DNA of 64,000 nucleotides from Streptomyces sp. NRRL WC-3626 (GCF_000718785.1 NZ_JOCA01000003.1:124001-188000); one strand, 5' to 3'. Positions 7,300 to 15,980 are shown, counted from the stretch's first letter. Numbers and translations are program-made. Notes: generated by a model not told the origin, from the letters alone.

Positions 7300-9003
7300 T
7301 CAGTGGCGGATCCAGGCCGTCGTGTCCGGGCCCAGGCGGCCGTCCTCCAGTGGGGCGCTGGTCAGGAGGACTTCGCCCGCCGGGAGGGGGACCGGTCCGG
7401 TGGACAGGTTGCTCACGCAGCTCCAGCCGTCGCCGCGGCCGAACCGCAGGACCCCCTCCGGGGTGTCCTCCGCCCAGGTCAGCGTCTCGCCGTCGATCAG
7501 TTTGCGGCGGGTGCGCAGGGCCGTTCGGTACAGCTCCAGGGTCGAGCCCTCCACCCCGTCCTGCGCCTCGACGGCGTACGCGGCGAACGACGGCGGCTGC
7601 GGCAGCCACGCGCCGGCCGCCCCGAAGCCGTACGACGGGCCGGTCGTGGTCCACGGCAGCGGCACCCGGCAGCCGTCGCGGCCCTTGCGGACATGCCCCG
7701 TCTGCTCCCAGATCGGGTCCTGGAGGACCTCCGTGGGCAGGTCGGCGACCTCGGGCAGGCCCAGTTCCTCACCCTGGTACAGGTACGCCGAGCCGGGCAG
7801 CGCCAGCATCAGCAGGGTGGCGGCGCGGGCCCGGCGCAGTCCGGCGTCCCGGTCGACGGAAGGGGCGTGGCCGCCGGAGAGCAGCCACGCGTTGTCGTCC
7901 GTGCCCGGCGGCAGCATCAGCCGGGAGGCGTGCCGTACGACGTCGTGGTTGGAGAGCACCCAGGTCGCCGGGGCGCCCGCGGTGTGCGCGGTCGCCAGCG
8001 ACTCCGTGATGACCTGACGCAGCTCCCGCGCGTCCCACCCCGCCTGGAGGTACTCGAAGTTGAAGGCCTGGCCCAGTTCGTCCGGGCGGGCGTACAGGGC
8101 GCGGCGGGCACCGGGTACCCAGGCTTCGGCGACGGCCGTCCGGGGCGGCGAGTAGGCGTCGAAGATCTTGCGCCAGTCGCGGTAGATCTCGTGCACCTCG
8201 TCCCGGTCGTAGAAGGGGTGGGTGCCGGGCGCGAAGTGGGTGAGCCCGGCCTCGCCGCTCAGCTCGGGGGACCCGAGGTCGCGCAGCGGCTCGTCGAGGT
8301 CCTTGGCGAGAGCGTGCGCGACGTCGACGCGGAAGCCGTCCACGCCCCGGTCGGACCAGAACCGCAGGGTGGTGCGGACGTCGGCGCGCACGTCCGGGTG
8401 GCCCCAGTTCAGGTCGGGCTGCTCGGCGGCGAACAGGTGCAGGTACCACTGCCCGTCCGGCACCCGCTGCCACGCGCTGCCGCCGAACACGGACTGCCAG
8501 TCGGTGGGCGGCAGCTCGCCCCGCTCCCCCTTGCCGTCGCGGAAGACGTAGCGGTCGCGGGCCGGGGAGCCGGGCCCGGCCCGCAGCGCCTCCTGGAACC
8601 AGACGTGCTGGTGGGAGCTGTGGTTGGGGACGATGTCGACGATCACCTTGAGGCCGAGCCGGTGGGCCTCGGCGACGAGCTCGTCGAAGTCGTCGAGCGT
8701 GCCGAGGCGCGGGTCGACACCGCGCGGGTCGGCGACGTCGTAGCCGCCGTCGGCGAGCTCGGACGGGTAGAAGGGGCTCAGCCACAGGGCGTCGACGCCG
8801 AGGGCGGCGAGGTGGGTGAGACGCCGGGTGACGCCGCGCAGATCACCGAGCCCGTCGCCGTCCGCGTCGGCGAAGCTGCGGGGGTAGACCTGGTAGACGA
8901 CGGCCTGCCGCCACCAGTCGGGGTTGCGGGAGGAGAGGTCGGGCGTGGCGTCGGGGGCGGGGTGCGGCGGCCGGGCGTCGGGCGTGAGGGTGCGGTCGGT
9001 CAC
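7300..9003 (-). CDS. GH13 alpha-glucosidase (oligo-1,6-glucosidase type)
   Basis: 567-aa intracellular alpha-glucosidase that releases glucose from maltose and malto-oligosaccharides. It is a (beta/alpha)8 GH13 enzyme: D-I-V-P-N-H-S-S (region I), D-G-F-R-V-D-V-A with the catalytic Asp, A-V-A-E-A-W-V with the acid/base Glu, and L-S-N-H-D. No signal peptide is present. GTG 9003 has AGAGGAGA 6-13 bp upstream, so longer in-frame starts are not used. Close to Streptomyces AglA, but no MalEFG transporter or LacI regulator lies beside it here, so the operon name is not given. Confidence 0.92.
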   Translation of the reverse strand: MTDRTLTPDARPPHPAPDATPDLSSRNPDWWRQAVVYQVYPRSFADADGDGLGDLRGVTRRLTHLAALGVDALWLSPFYPSELADGGYDVADPRGVDPRLGTLDDFDELVAEAHRLGLKVIVDIVPNHSSHQHVWFQEALRAGPGSPARDRYVFRDGKGERGELPPTDWQSVFGGSAWQRVPDGQWYLHLFAAEQPDLNWGHPDVRADVRTTLRFWSDRGVDGFRVDVAHALAKDLDEPLRDLGSPELSGEAGLTHFAPGTHPFYDRDEVHEIYRDWRKIFDAYSPPRTAVAEAWVPGARRALYARPDELGQAFNFEYLQAGWDARELRQVITESLATAHTAGAPATWVLSNHDVVRHASRLMLPPGTDDNAWLLSGGHAPSVDRDAGLRRARAATLLMLALPGSAYLYQGEELGLPEVADLPTEVLQDPIWEQTGHVRKGRDGCRVPLPWTTTGPSYGFGAAGAWLPQPPSFAAYAVEAQDGVEGSTLELYRTALRTRRKLIDGETLTWAEDTPEGVLRFGRGDGWSCVSNLSTGPVPLPAGEVLLTSAPLEDGRLGPDTTAWIRH

Positions 9004-9462
9004 GCGGTCTCCTCTGGGTGCGTGCGGGTACCGGCGGAGAATCTGTCCACACCACCCTAAAAACGAACACACCGGTGACGTGGAGACATTCCCCGCAGGT
9101 GTGTCGGACGACACTTTCGCCCTGTTCGTCCCTCGCGGAAGGACGCGCGGACAAAGACCCCGCGCCCATCAGGGGGTCGGTGTCGAACGGGCCGGGTCCA
9201 CGGCCGAGGCGTCGGGGGGCGTGCACGGCGGGCTCCTCGTGCCGTGGGACGAACACCGCGCGCGACGGAGCCCCGGGGCTCGGTCACCGGCCGGATGCCG
9301 GCGCGCCGGGGGCGGGGACGGCGGCCGGGGGAGGACGCGACCCGTTCTCAGCGCGGGCGGCTCACCCGGACGGCTCGCCGCGCTGGTGGGGCGGGCGGCG
9401 GGGTGGTGCCGTGGGAGCACGTCCCGCTCGCGGACGGCCCGGTTCCCCCAGGAGGCACCCCG
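9004..9462. other. intergenic region between alpha-glucosidase and lipoprotein genes
   Basis: 459 bp between two divergent genes. It must hold both promoters. The open frames here are codon-poor shadows with no recognisable protein. An AT-richer patch at 9055-9075 (CCTAAAAACGAACAC) is the likeliest promoter zone for the alpha-glucosidase. No clear repressor palindrome was found. Confidence 0.4.
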
Positions 9463-10281
9463 ATGACGCATGCCCCGGCCGCCGCCCGCGCCCTCCTCGC
9501 CTCCGCGCTGTCGGTGACGGCCCTGCTGACCACGGCGGGGTGCATGGCGGGCGACCGGGACGTGCCGCGCGCACTGCCCGCGGCGGTGTCCGAACCCCCG
9601 GCCGCCCCCACCCCCACGGCCCCGTCGGCCGCCTCGCCCGCCGCACGGCAGCCCTCGCCCGGCCCGTCCGCGCTGAACGAGGAACAGCTGCGGGCCGCGC
9701 TGGTCACGGAGACGGACCTGGGTGAGCCGTGGATGGCGAGCCGGGGCGCGGCCACCTGGCGGGACGGGATGCTCAAGTCGAAGACGGACGACACCGACTG
9801 CCGCCGGCTGCTCGACACCCTGTACACGGAGGAACTGTTCGGCCCGCCGGCCGGACCGACCGCCACGGCCACCCTCGACGACGCCTACAACGACTCCCAG
9901 CTGCGTTACCAGGTCGCCGCGCACCCGCCCGCCGACGCGGACCGGGCGCTGGCCTGGCTGATGACGCTGCCGGAGAAGTGCGGACGGTTCGAGGCGACGC
10001 CCACCCGGGGCGGCGCCCAGGCCGTCGAGGTCACGGAGCTGCCGCTCCCGGAGGCGGGCGACGCGCGCGCGGGACTGCGGCTGACGATGACCGGCAAGGC
10101 GTCCGACGGTGTACCGACCCGCCTCACCGTCAACCTCGCGGCGATCCGCGTCGGCGAGGAGACGATCACCCTCACCAACGGCGGCCTCGGCGCGGTGCTC
10201 CCGGAGGTCACCCAGGCAATGACCCAACTCGGCGCGGACCGTCTGCGCGAGATCGGCCGCCAGGGACGGGTACAGGTCTGA
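9463..10281 (+). CDS. lipoprotein of unknown function
   Basis: 272-aa lipoprotein. ATG 9463 follows AGGAGG by 7 bp. The signal ends in lipobox T-A-G-C (Cys27), then comes a Pro/Ala/Ser-rich linker to about residue 70. The folded domain has a single Cys pair candidate (T-D-D-T-D-C-R-R-L-L; L-P-E-K-C-G-R-F). The overall pattern, including the strand-rich end I-R-V-G-E-E-T-I-T-L-T, resembles sensor-like lipoproteins common in actinobacteria. No enzymatic motif. Function unknown. Confidence 0.8.
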   Translation: MTHAPAAARALLASALSVTALLTTAGCMAGDRDVPRALPAAVSEPPAAPTPTAPSAASPAARQPSPGPSALNEEQLRAALVTETDLGEPWMASRGAATWRDGMLKSKTDDTDCRRLLDTLYTEELFGPPAGPTATATLDDAYNDSQLRYQVAAHPPADADRALAWLMTLPEKCGRFEATPTRGGAQAVEVTELPLPEAGDARAGLRLTMTGKASDGVPTRLTVNLAAIRVGEETITLTNGGLGAVLPEVTQAMTQLGADRLREIGRQGRVQV

Positions 10282-10330
10282 GCGGGGGCGGAGACCGGCA
10301 CGGTCCGATGAGGCCGGCGGTCCCCGCACC

Positions 10331-11080
10331 TCAGGGGGCGTCGAAGCGGCGGCCGTGGGTGATCACGTCCAGGGCGACCTCCAGGGCCGTGCGGTCGTGG
10401 GCGAAGGCGTCGGCGCGGAGACGGGCCAGGGCCTCGTCGGCTCCGACGTTCAGCTGGGCCATGATCATGCCGACGGCCTGGTGGACGCGGTCGTGGTCGG
10501 CGGCGAGTCCGCCGAGCCACGGTTCGTCGGCGTCCCGGAGGTCGTACGGCAGGTCCATCAGCGCCACCGTCATGACCCCGGCGACGAGCCGGGCGACCCG
10601 CAGCTGGCCGTCGGTGAGCCCGCCGGGGATACCGCGGTACAGGTCGAGGGTGCCGACACAGACGGCACCGCTGCCGAGGGGAAGGGCGTACACCGCGCGC
10701 ACGCCCGCGCCGAGCGCCTGCTGGGCGAAGACGGGCCAGCGGCCGGCGCAGTCGGCGGCGGCGAGGTCACGCGCGAGGACGGGTTCACCGGTCTCCAGGA
10801 CATGACGGCAGGGCCCGTCCCCCAGGGTGGCCTGGAGCTGGGCGAGCCGCGCGGCGCCCGGACCGGAGGCGCCGAGCTGGACGGGCATGCCGTCGCCGCG
10901 CAGCGACACGCTCGCGCCGCCGACCGGGAGCAGTTCGACGGCCACCGCGCACAGCCGTGCCGGTACGGCGGCCGGCTCGGCGCCCCGCAGCCCCGCGAGG
11001 ACCGCGCCGATCACCCGCGCGTCCGCCCGGCCGCCGGTGCCCCGGCCCGGCTCGCCCCCAGGGTCGTCCCTGGGCCGCAC
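10331..11080 (-). CDS. GAF-ANTAR transcription antiterminator
   Basis: 249-aa protein with an N-terminal GAF sensor (about residues 25-170) and a C-terminal ANTAR RNA-binding helix bundle (about 180-245; D-R-V-H-Q-A-V-G-M-I-M-A-Q-L, then A-L-A-R-L-R...A-F). ANTAR proteins bind dual hexaloop RNA hairpins and prevent termination. The GTG at 11080 is chosen because GGGAGG lies 8 bp upstream; a GTG two codons earlier is too close to it. Target transcripts are not identifiable here. Confidence 0.87.
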   Translation of the reverse strand: MRPRDDPGGEPGRGTGGRADARVIGAVLAGLRGAEPAAVPARLCAVAVELLPVGGASVSLRGDGMPVQLGASGPGAARLAQLQATLGDGPCRHVLETGEPVLARDLAAADCAGRWPVFAQQALGAGVRAVYALPLGSGAVCVGTLDLYRGIPGGLTDGQLRVARLVAGVMTVALMDLPYDLRDADEPWLGGLAADHDRVHQAVGMIMAQLNVGADEALARLRADAFAHDRTALEVALDVITHGRRFDAP

Positions 11081-11243
11081 GGCCACCGCCTCCCTCGCCT
11101 GTCGCCGGCCGATGAGTGCCCCGGTTTCCCACACCGCCCCGCATCGAAACCCGGACACCGGGCCGCACGGTACGGGACAGGCCGGCTCGGCGATCACTCC
11201 GCGCGCCGGGTACGCGCCCGTCGCGGCCGTCGCGTCGTACCGG

Positions 11244-12587
11244 TCAGACCGGCGGCTGTGCCGGCGCCGGGCCCAGGGTGGTCGTACCCGGGGCCGTGCG
11301 GTGGCCCAGGCCGGTGCGGTAGGCGTCCAGGGCGGCCTCCACGCGGCCGGTGCGGCGCAGCAGGTCGCCGAGGAGGCGGCACAGGTCGGCCAGGTCACCG
11401 GCGGCGCCCGCGCGTTCCAGCAGGCTCATCGCGCGTACGTAGTGCTCCTCGGCCCGCTCGGCCTCGCGGGCGTCCTCGGCGATGATGCCGAGCAGCCGGT
11501 GCGCGGCCGCCGCGTGCACCGCGCCCCGCTCGGGCGAGAGCCCGCCGAGGACGTCCTCCAGCAGGGCCGCCGCCTCCTCGGAACTGCCGCGCCGGTGCAG
11601 TACGTCGGCGAGTTCGACGGTCACCTGACTGCTGTAGAGGGACGCCCGCTTGGCCGCCAGCATCCGCAGCGCCTCACGCATCTCCGTCTCGGCGCGCTCC
11701 AGTTCACCGTTCTGCGCGTACACATAGCCGCGCATCCAGTGGCAGTTGGCCAGCTCCGTACGGAGCTGCAGCCCCCGGTACAGCTCCGCCGCCTTGGCCA
11801 GCGAGGCGTCCGCCTCGGCGAGGCGGCCCTCGGCGAGCAGGGTGCGGGCCACCGACCGGTGCATCCGCGCCACCAGCGCGGGGTCGCCGGACTGCGGGGC
11901 GAGCGCCAGCGCGAACTCCGCCGCCTGCGCGGCCCGCGCGTGCGCGCCCATGTCCATGTACGGGCCGATCGCGCTGGCGTACAGCAGCAGCAGCGCGTCC
12001 GGGTCGTGCAGACCGCCCCGGTTCAGTTCGTCGATGGTGGACTCGAGGAGGTAGACCGCGTACCGCAGTTCGCCCGCGAGGTAGTGCGCGACCGCCCGTC
12101 CGCGCAGCGCCGGCACCCGCGCGGGCAGCGGCGCCTCCGCGAGCCGGGCCTCGGCCCGCTCGAAGTACTCGCGTCCCTCGACGAGTTCGCCGGTCTCCAG
12201 CGCGCACTCCCCGAGCCCGAGCAGCGCGGCCGCCTCCTCCTCGGTCAGCCCCTGCGCCTCCGCCTCGGCGAGCAGCCCGGCGTACTGCCCGACCGCGGCC
12301 TCCGTCTCACCGACGGCGAGGGTGCGCTGCGCCTCGGTCAGCCGCAGATGCAGCTCGGTCACCAGCCGGGCGGAACGTCCGGTGGCCAGTTCGTCGAACG
12401 CGACTCCGAGACGGTCCGCGAGATGCCGTAGGGCGTCGTCGGAGGGGCGCACCCGGCCCGCCTCCAGAGTGGATATGTACGCGGGCGTGTACACCGGCTC
12501 GGCCAGCTGTTTCTGGGTCAGCCCGCGCTCCACCCGCAACTGCTGCACCCGCCGCCCGATGGTCCTCGGCTCGTCCCGCTCCCCCAC
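11244..12587 (-). CDS. XRE-type HTH regulator with tetratricopeptide repeats
   Basis: 447-aa cytoplasmic regulator. An XRE helix-turn-helix at about residues 8-65 (T-I-G-R-R-V-Q-Q-L-R-V-E-R-G-L-T-Q-K-Q-L-A-E) is followed by about ten helical TPR-like repeats (E-A-A-V-G-Q-Y-A-G-L-L-A-E-A; A-E-T-E-M-R-E-A-L-R-M-L-A) running to the end. This matches the RRNPP plan (Rgg, NprR, PlcR, PrgX), where the TPR superhelix binds a short re-imported peptide. GTG 12587 follows GGGGGAG. The gene is divergent from a 54-aa exported peptide across 97 bp that hold a three-half-site operator. Peptide control is inferred, not shown. Confidence 0.88.
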   Translation of the reverse strand: MGERDEPRTIGRRVQQLRVERGLTQKQLAEPVYTPAYISTLEAGRVRPSDDALRHLADRLGVAFDELATGRSARLVTELHLRLTEAQRTLAVGETEAAVGQYAGLLAEAEAQGLTEEEAAALLGLGECALETGELVEGREYFERAEARLAEAPLPARVPALRGRAVAHYLAGELRYAVYLLESTIDELNRGGLHDPDALLLLYASAIGPYMDMGAHARAAQAAEFALALAPQSGDPALVARMHRSVARTLLAEGRLAEADASLAKAAELYRGLQLRTELANCHWMRGYVYAQNGELERAETEMREALRMLAAKRASLYSSQVTVELADVLHRRGSSEEAAALLEDVLGGLSPERGAVHAAAAHRLLGIIAEDAREAERAEEHYVRAMSLLERAGAAGDLADLCRLLGDLLRRTGRVEAALDAYRTGLGHRTAPGTTTLGPAPAQPPV

Positions 12588-12633
12588 GCCAACTCCCCCT
12601 GTGCCCCTTGCCGTTCGTGACCGCAAGCCCCTA

Positions 12634-12663
12634 GGTTAAACCGCGGATTAAACGTGCTTAACC
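12634..12663. promoter_or_regulatory. three-half-site operator between HTH-TPR gene and peptide gene
   Basis: Two direct half-sites GGTTAAAC (12634-12641) and GATTAAAC (12646-12653), 12 bp apart, plus an inverted GCTTAACC (12656-12663). It is an AT-rich island in GC-rich DNA. It lies 47-76 bp before the regulator start and 22-51 bp before the peptide start, so it can control both. Confidence 0.65.
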
Positions 12664-12684
12664 CATCGCTGTTGCGAGGTCGCC

Positions 12685-12849
12685 GTGCTGGAACCCACAC
12701 GCACCACCGAGCGTTACGCCCGTGGCCTGGCCGCGGCCGTCGCCGCGGTCGCGGCGCTGGTCCTGGCCGCTAACGCGGCCCCGGCCGAGGCCGACGACCC
12801 CGCGCCGGACCGGCAGACCACGGCACCGGTGGAAGCGGCGGTCCGTTAG
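12685..12849 (+). CDS. small exported peptide, candidate signal
   Basis: 54-aa open frame, too short for usual gene callers. GTG start, GAGG nearby. A charged N-terminus (E-P-T-R-T-T-E-R-Y-A-R) precedes a 17-residue Ala/Val/Leu hydrophobic run and an A-N-A / A-E-A cleavage-like site, leaving an 18-23 residue polar tail rich in Asp, Pro and Thr (DDPAPDRQTTAPVEAAVR at the end). Codon use is GC3-biased like real Streptomyces genes. It is divergent from the HTH-TPR gene and stops 17 bp before the convergent gene. It could be a pheromone precursor or just a small secreted peptide. Confidence 0.6.
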   Translation: MLEPTRTTERYARGLAAAVAAVAALVLAANAAPAEADDPAPDRQTTAPVEAAVR

Positions 12850-12866
12850 ACCACCTCGGGGGACAT

Positions 12867-13946
12867 CTAACCCTGCGTCTGCAACTGGCGCAGTTGTTCG
12901 CGCACATGATCGAGGGCGCCCTCGCGCCGCCCCGGTACCCGGCCGCGCAACTCGGCGAGTACGGGGCCCAGTTCACGGGCCCGTACGGGGTCGCCGATCC
13001 GGCCCCACTGGTGGTGCGCGCGGTCCACGGCCGATTCGACGGCGGGCGCGTCCGCCGGCTGCCCCGCGGTCAGCCGGGTGGTGGCCACCGCCAGCCAGGA
13101 ACGGCAGCTGCGGGCCGCGTCCCCGGCCAGCATCGCCAGGTCCGCCCGGACCTCCGTCCAGTGCAGCGCCTCCTCGGAGGCGGGCCCGTGCGCCAGCCGG
13201 GCCGCCTGCTCCAGCCGGGCGGCGAGCGCGTCGGCGTCGCCGTGCCGCCCGGACCGTACGGCGGCGGTGACGGCCGCGTGCGGATCACCCGGCAGCGGCC
13301 CGCGCTGCGCCAGCAGCAGATCGGTGCCCGCGCTCTCCGGCGCGATCCGGGTCAGCGCCTGCTGGTGCAGTTCCTCGTCCGGGGGACGGCGGCCGCTGCG
13401 CAGGATCGTCGCGACCGCCTTCATGTACGCCGGTGCCGCGACCCCGCGCCGGGACGGCGGCGGCGCGACCCGGCCGTAGACGGTGTTGTCCCGGCCGCAG
13501 TCCAGCGGGGACGGGCCCGGCGGGCGCGGCGCGCACAGCCACTGCCAGGTCTCCGCGTCGGCGTGCAGATCGAGGAAGAGCGTCGTGGCGCCCGCCGGCC
13601 GCAGCCGCAGCTCCTCCCGGAACCACTGCCAGGGCAGCGCCGTGTACCGCACCGTCGACGCGGTCGTCCGGGCCAGCGCCAGATGCGGCAGGCGCTGTCT
13701 GCGGTCGAGCTGGAGCTGCCCGGTGACGTACACGGTCAGCGGTCCCGGCGCCGCGGCGGCGGCCCTCAGCCGGGTCAGCACGGCCTGCGGCTCCAGCGGG
13801 TCGGCGAGTTCGACCACGTTCGCGGTGTCCGTTCCGGACAGCACGGCGGGCGGCACCGCCGCGAGGACCGGGAGCACGGAGGCCGCGTCCACCAGCCGCC
13901 CGCGGCCCAGCGGCGCGGCCGCCACCAGCAGCACGGTTCCGGGCAT
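12867..13946 (-). CDS. caspase-fold-like protein lacking the catalytic dyad
   Basis: 359-aa protein of unknown function. The N-terminal about 135 residues follow the strand order of caspase/CHAT domains: V-L-L-V-A-A, then L-T-V-Y-V-T-G-Q-L (residues 70-79, where the catalytic G-H-G would be) and T-T-L-F-L-D-L-H-A-D (about 121-130, where the Cys strand would be). Neither His nor Cys is in place, so it looks inactive as a protease. The C-terminal half is helical, possibly TPR-like. ATG 13946 follows GGGGGAGG. Convergent with the small peptide gene. The fold assignment is a pattern guess. Confidence 0.5.
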   Translation of the reverse strand: MPGTVLLVAAAPLGRGRLVDAASVLPVLAAVPPAVLSGTDTANVVELADPLEPQAVLTRLRAAAAAPGPLTVYVTGQLQLDRRQRLPHLALARTTASTVRYTALPWQWFREELRLRPAGATTLFLDLHADAETWQWLCAPRPPGPSPLDCGRDNTVYGRVAPPPSRRGVAAPAYMKAVATILRSGRRPPDEELHQQALTRIAPESAGTDLLLAQRGPLPGDPHAAVTAAVRSGRHGDADALAARLEQAARLAHGPASEEALHWTEVRADLAMLAGDAARSCRSWLAVATTRLTAGQPADAPAVESAVDRAHHQWGRIGDPVRARELGPVLAELRGRVPGRREGALDHVREQLRQLQTQG

Positions 13947-14010
13947 GGTCGCCTCCCCCTGTCGATCACCTACGGATGCACGGTAACCGCTGCGCCCGCG
14001 CGGGGTGGTG

Positions 14011-15156
14011 TCAGTGGCGTGAACGTCCCTCTTCGGGGCCTTCGCCCCGCGGCCCGCGGGTGCGCCGTACGGCGAAGGCGGTGGTGTCGTCGGCGAGATG
14101 CCCCCGGCTGTGCCGCAGCGTCCCGTCCCGTACGGCGACGACCAGCCTGCCCGGTGCCACGACCCGCGGGTCCGCCGCCACCGCCCGGGTCAGGGCCTCG
14201 GCGAGCCGGTAGAAGTCACCGTGCCCGTCCCGGGCCTCGGTCACCCCGTCGGTGACCACCAGCAGCGTCTCGTCGGCGGCGACCGGCACCCGGCACAGCG
14301 GCGGCGGGTCCGGGGCCAGGTCCCGGCAGCCGATCGGCAGCCCCCCGCCGGCCGCCAGCGACCGCACGCCGCGGGGGCCGACGGCCAGCGGGGCCTCGTG
14401 CCCGAACACGACGGCGTCCACGACGTCGGTACGGTCCACCGGGAACCCGAGCAGTACGGCGGTGGCGAACCGGTCGCCGTCGCCCCGGCCCAGCGCCGTC
14501 GTGTACTCGCGGTGCCGCAGCATCCGCTCCTCCAGCCGGTCGGCGACCTTCATCAGCTCGGCCTCGTGGTACCCGGCCTCGCGGAACGTCCCGAGCAGCA
14601 CCGCCGCCGTCTCCACCGCCCCCAGCCCCTTGCCCTGCACGTCACCGACGAGGACCCGGGTGCCGTACGGGCCCGGCTGGATGTCGTAGAAGTCGCCGCC
14701 GACACGGGCCTGGGCGTCGGCGGTGAGATACACCCCGGCGTGCTCCAGACCGCCCCAGCCCCGCGGCAGGGGGCGCAGCACCGTGCGCCGTACGGTGTCG
14801 GTCACGTCCCGCATGTGCAGCGCGCGGCGCTCGGCGCGCACCCGCACCACACAGGCCAGCGTGGCGAGGACGCCACCGGTGGCGACCAGGATGAAGTCCG
14901 GCAGACCCGCCTGGAACTGGTGCGGCCAGGCGCTGTCCACGACGGTGTACACGGACATGGCGAGCACGGCGAACACGGCCGTGCCCCAGATCCCGCAGAT
15001 CGCGGCGGCGATGCCCGGCACCAGCACGATCCACGAGATGATCCGGAACTCGCCGGTGGTGTTGTAGTCGGCGATCGCGATCGCCGTGAGCAGCACCAGC
15101 GGCGGCAGCCAGGTGATGCTGCGCCCTCGCAGCCGCAGCATCTCGTGGCGATGCAC
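14011..15156 (-). CDS. membrane SpoIIE-type PP2C phosphatase
   Basis: 381-aa protein phosphatase. About four hydrophobic helices fill residues 10-110 (I-T-W-L-P-P-L-V-L-L...; I-V-L-V-P-G-I-A-A-A-I; V-F-A-V-L-A-M-S-V-Y). A PPM/SpoIIE domain follows with V-G-G-D-F-Y-D-I and V-G-D-V-Q-G-K-G-L, the Asp residues that bind metal, then V-T-D-G-V-T-E-A. It dephosphorylates Ser/Thr, typically on anti-anti-sigma factors. No HATPase domain. GTG 15156 follows GGAGGG. Its partner is not encoded adjacent. Confidence 0.88.
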   Translation of the reverse strand: MHRHEMLRLRGRSITWLPPLVLLTAIAIADYNTTGEFRIISWIVLVPGIAAAICGIWGTAVFAVLAMSVYTVVDSAWPHQFQAGLPDFILVATGGVLATLACVVRVRAERRALHMRDVTDTVRRTVLRPLPRGWGGLEHAGVYLTADAQARVGGDFYDIQPGPYGTRVLVGDVQGKGLGAVETAAVLLGTFREAGYHEAELMKVADRLEERMLRHREYTTALGRGDGDRFATAVLLGFPVDRTDVVDAVVFGHEAPLAVGPRGVRSLAAGGGLPIGCRDLAPDPPPLCRVPVAADETLLVVTDGVTEARDGHGDFYRLAEALTRAVAADPRVVAPGRLVVAVRDGTLRHSRGHLADDTTAFAVRRTRGPRGEGPEEGRSRH

Positions 15157-15331
15157 GACGTCCCTCCGGCCGGTCAGGGGATACCGGTCGTGCAGGCCGT
15201 GTCCTCCGCTGCCCCGACTCACGGCCCCAGCGAAACACGCGGCCGTGCGGCCCGCATCCGGTCCCCACTTGCCGACCGGGCCGGGGAGGTGTGCTCTTGG
15301 AGGGCGGGGGCGAGGCGAGAGGAGTGCTCCC

Positions 15332-15754
15332 ATGGCGCACGCGGCACCCCGGTCCCGGGCGGCGATCGAACGGTCCGCCACGACCGACGTCTTCAGCGCA
15401 CGGACCCATACGGCGGCGAAGATCGCGATCCCCGTCCTGCTCGGGCTCGTGTACGGCTACTGGGCGGCGGGCAACCGGCGCGACGCGGGACCCATCACCG
15501 GCTGGAACCTCCTGTTCGGCTTCCTGACCGCGCTGGTCTTCGCCGTGGTCCTCATGGCCCTGCTCGCGCTGGCCCCGAAACTCCCCCGCGAAGCCCACGC
15601 GGTGACCTGGGGAGCCTTCGCGGGCGCGGCGGTCGGCTTCCTCTTCAGCCAGGCCGGCGGCAGCGTCCTCCGCTCCACAGCCCTGGCCCTGGCGGTGGCA
15701 GCGGGAACAACCCTGCTCATGTTCTACCGCTACTACACCCACGAACCCACCTGA
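15332..15754 (+). CDS. four-helix membrane protein
   Basis: 140-aa integral membrane protein with four predicted helices (A-K-I-A-I-P-V-L-L-G-L-V; W-N-L-L-F-G-F-L-T-A-L-V-F-A-V-V; W-G-A-F-A-G-A-A-V-G-F-L; A-L-A-L-A-V-A-A-G-T-T-L-L-M-F). The N-terminus is basic and cytoplasmic. ATG 15332 follows GAGAGGAG. No family recognised. Followed by a dispersed intergenic repeat. Confidence 0.75.
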   Translation: MAHAAPRSRAAIERSATTDVFSARTHTAAKIAIPVLLGLVYGYWAAGNRRDAGPITGWNLLFGFLTALVFAVVLMALLALAPKLPREAHAVTWGAFAGAAVGFLFSQAGGSVLRSTALALAVAAGTTLLMFYRYYTHEPT

Positions 15755-15772
15755 CGCCCCACCCCCGCACCC

Positions 15773-15882
15773 CGCACTCCGCGGGCAGGCGTGCCGCACC
15801 CCCGCACTCCGCGGGCAATCGTGCCGCAGGGCGGCACGGGTGGGCGCGACGGCACCCCGCATGCGCCGGGCCGCGCGAACAC
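15773..15882. repeat. dispersed intergenic repeat, copy A
   Basis: Two tandem copies of a CCCGCACTCCGCGGGCA unit followed by CGTGCCGCA (15773-15799 and 15801-15828), then the family core: hairpin GTGCCGC-AGG-GCGGCAC, GGGTGGGCGCG, CGGCACCCCGC and GCCGGGCCGCGCG. The same core recurs at 17.9 and 39.9 kb. It lies downstream of a stop codon and could act as a terminator-like hairpin. Confidence 0.8.
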
Positions 15883-15980
15883 CCCCCGGCCCACCCCCAC
15901 CCGCCCCCGTTCGGGCCACCCGCACACCCGAACGCCCGCCTCCACTCGCGCGCACACCCCCCACCCCCTTGCCTGAAGGG

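Noticed and set aside
12867..13946. active caspase-type protease
   Set aside because: Expected catalytic His and Cys are absent.
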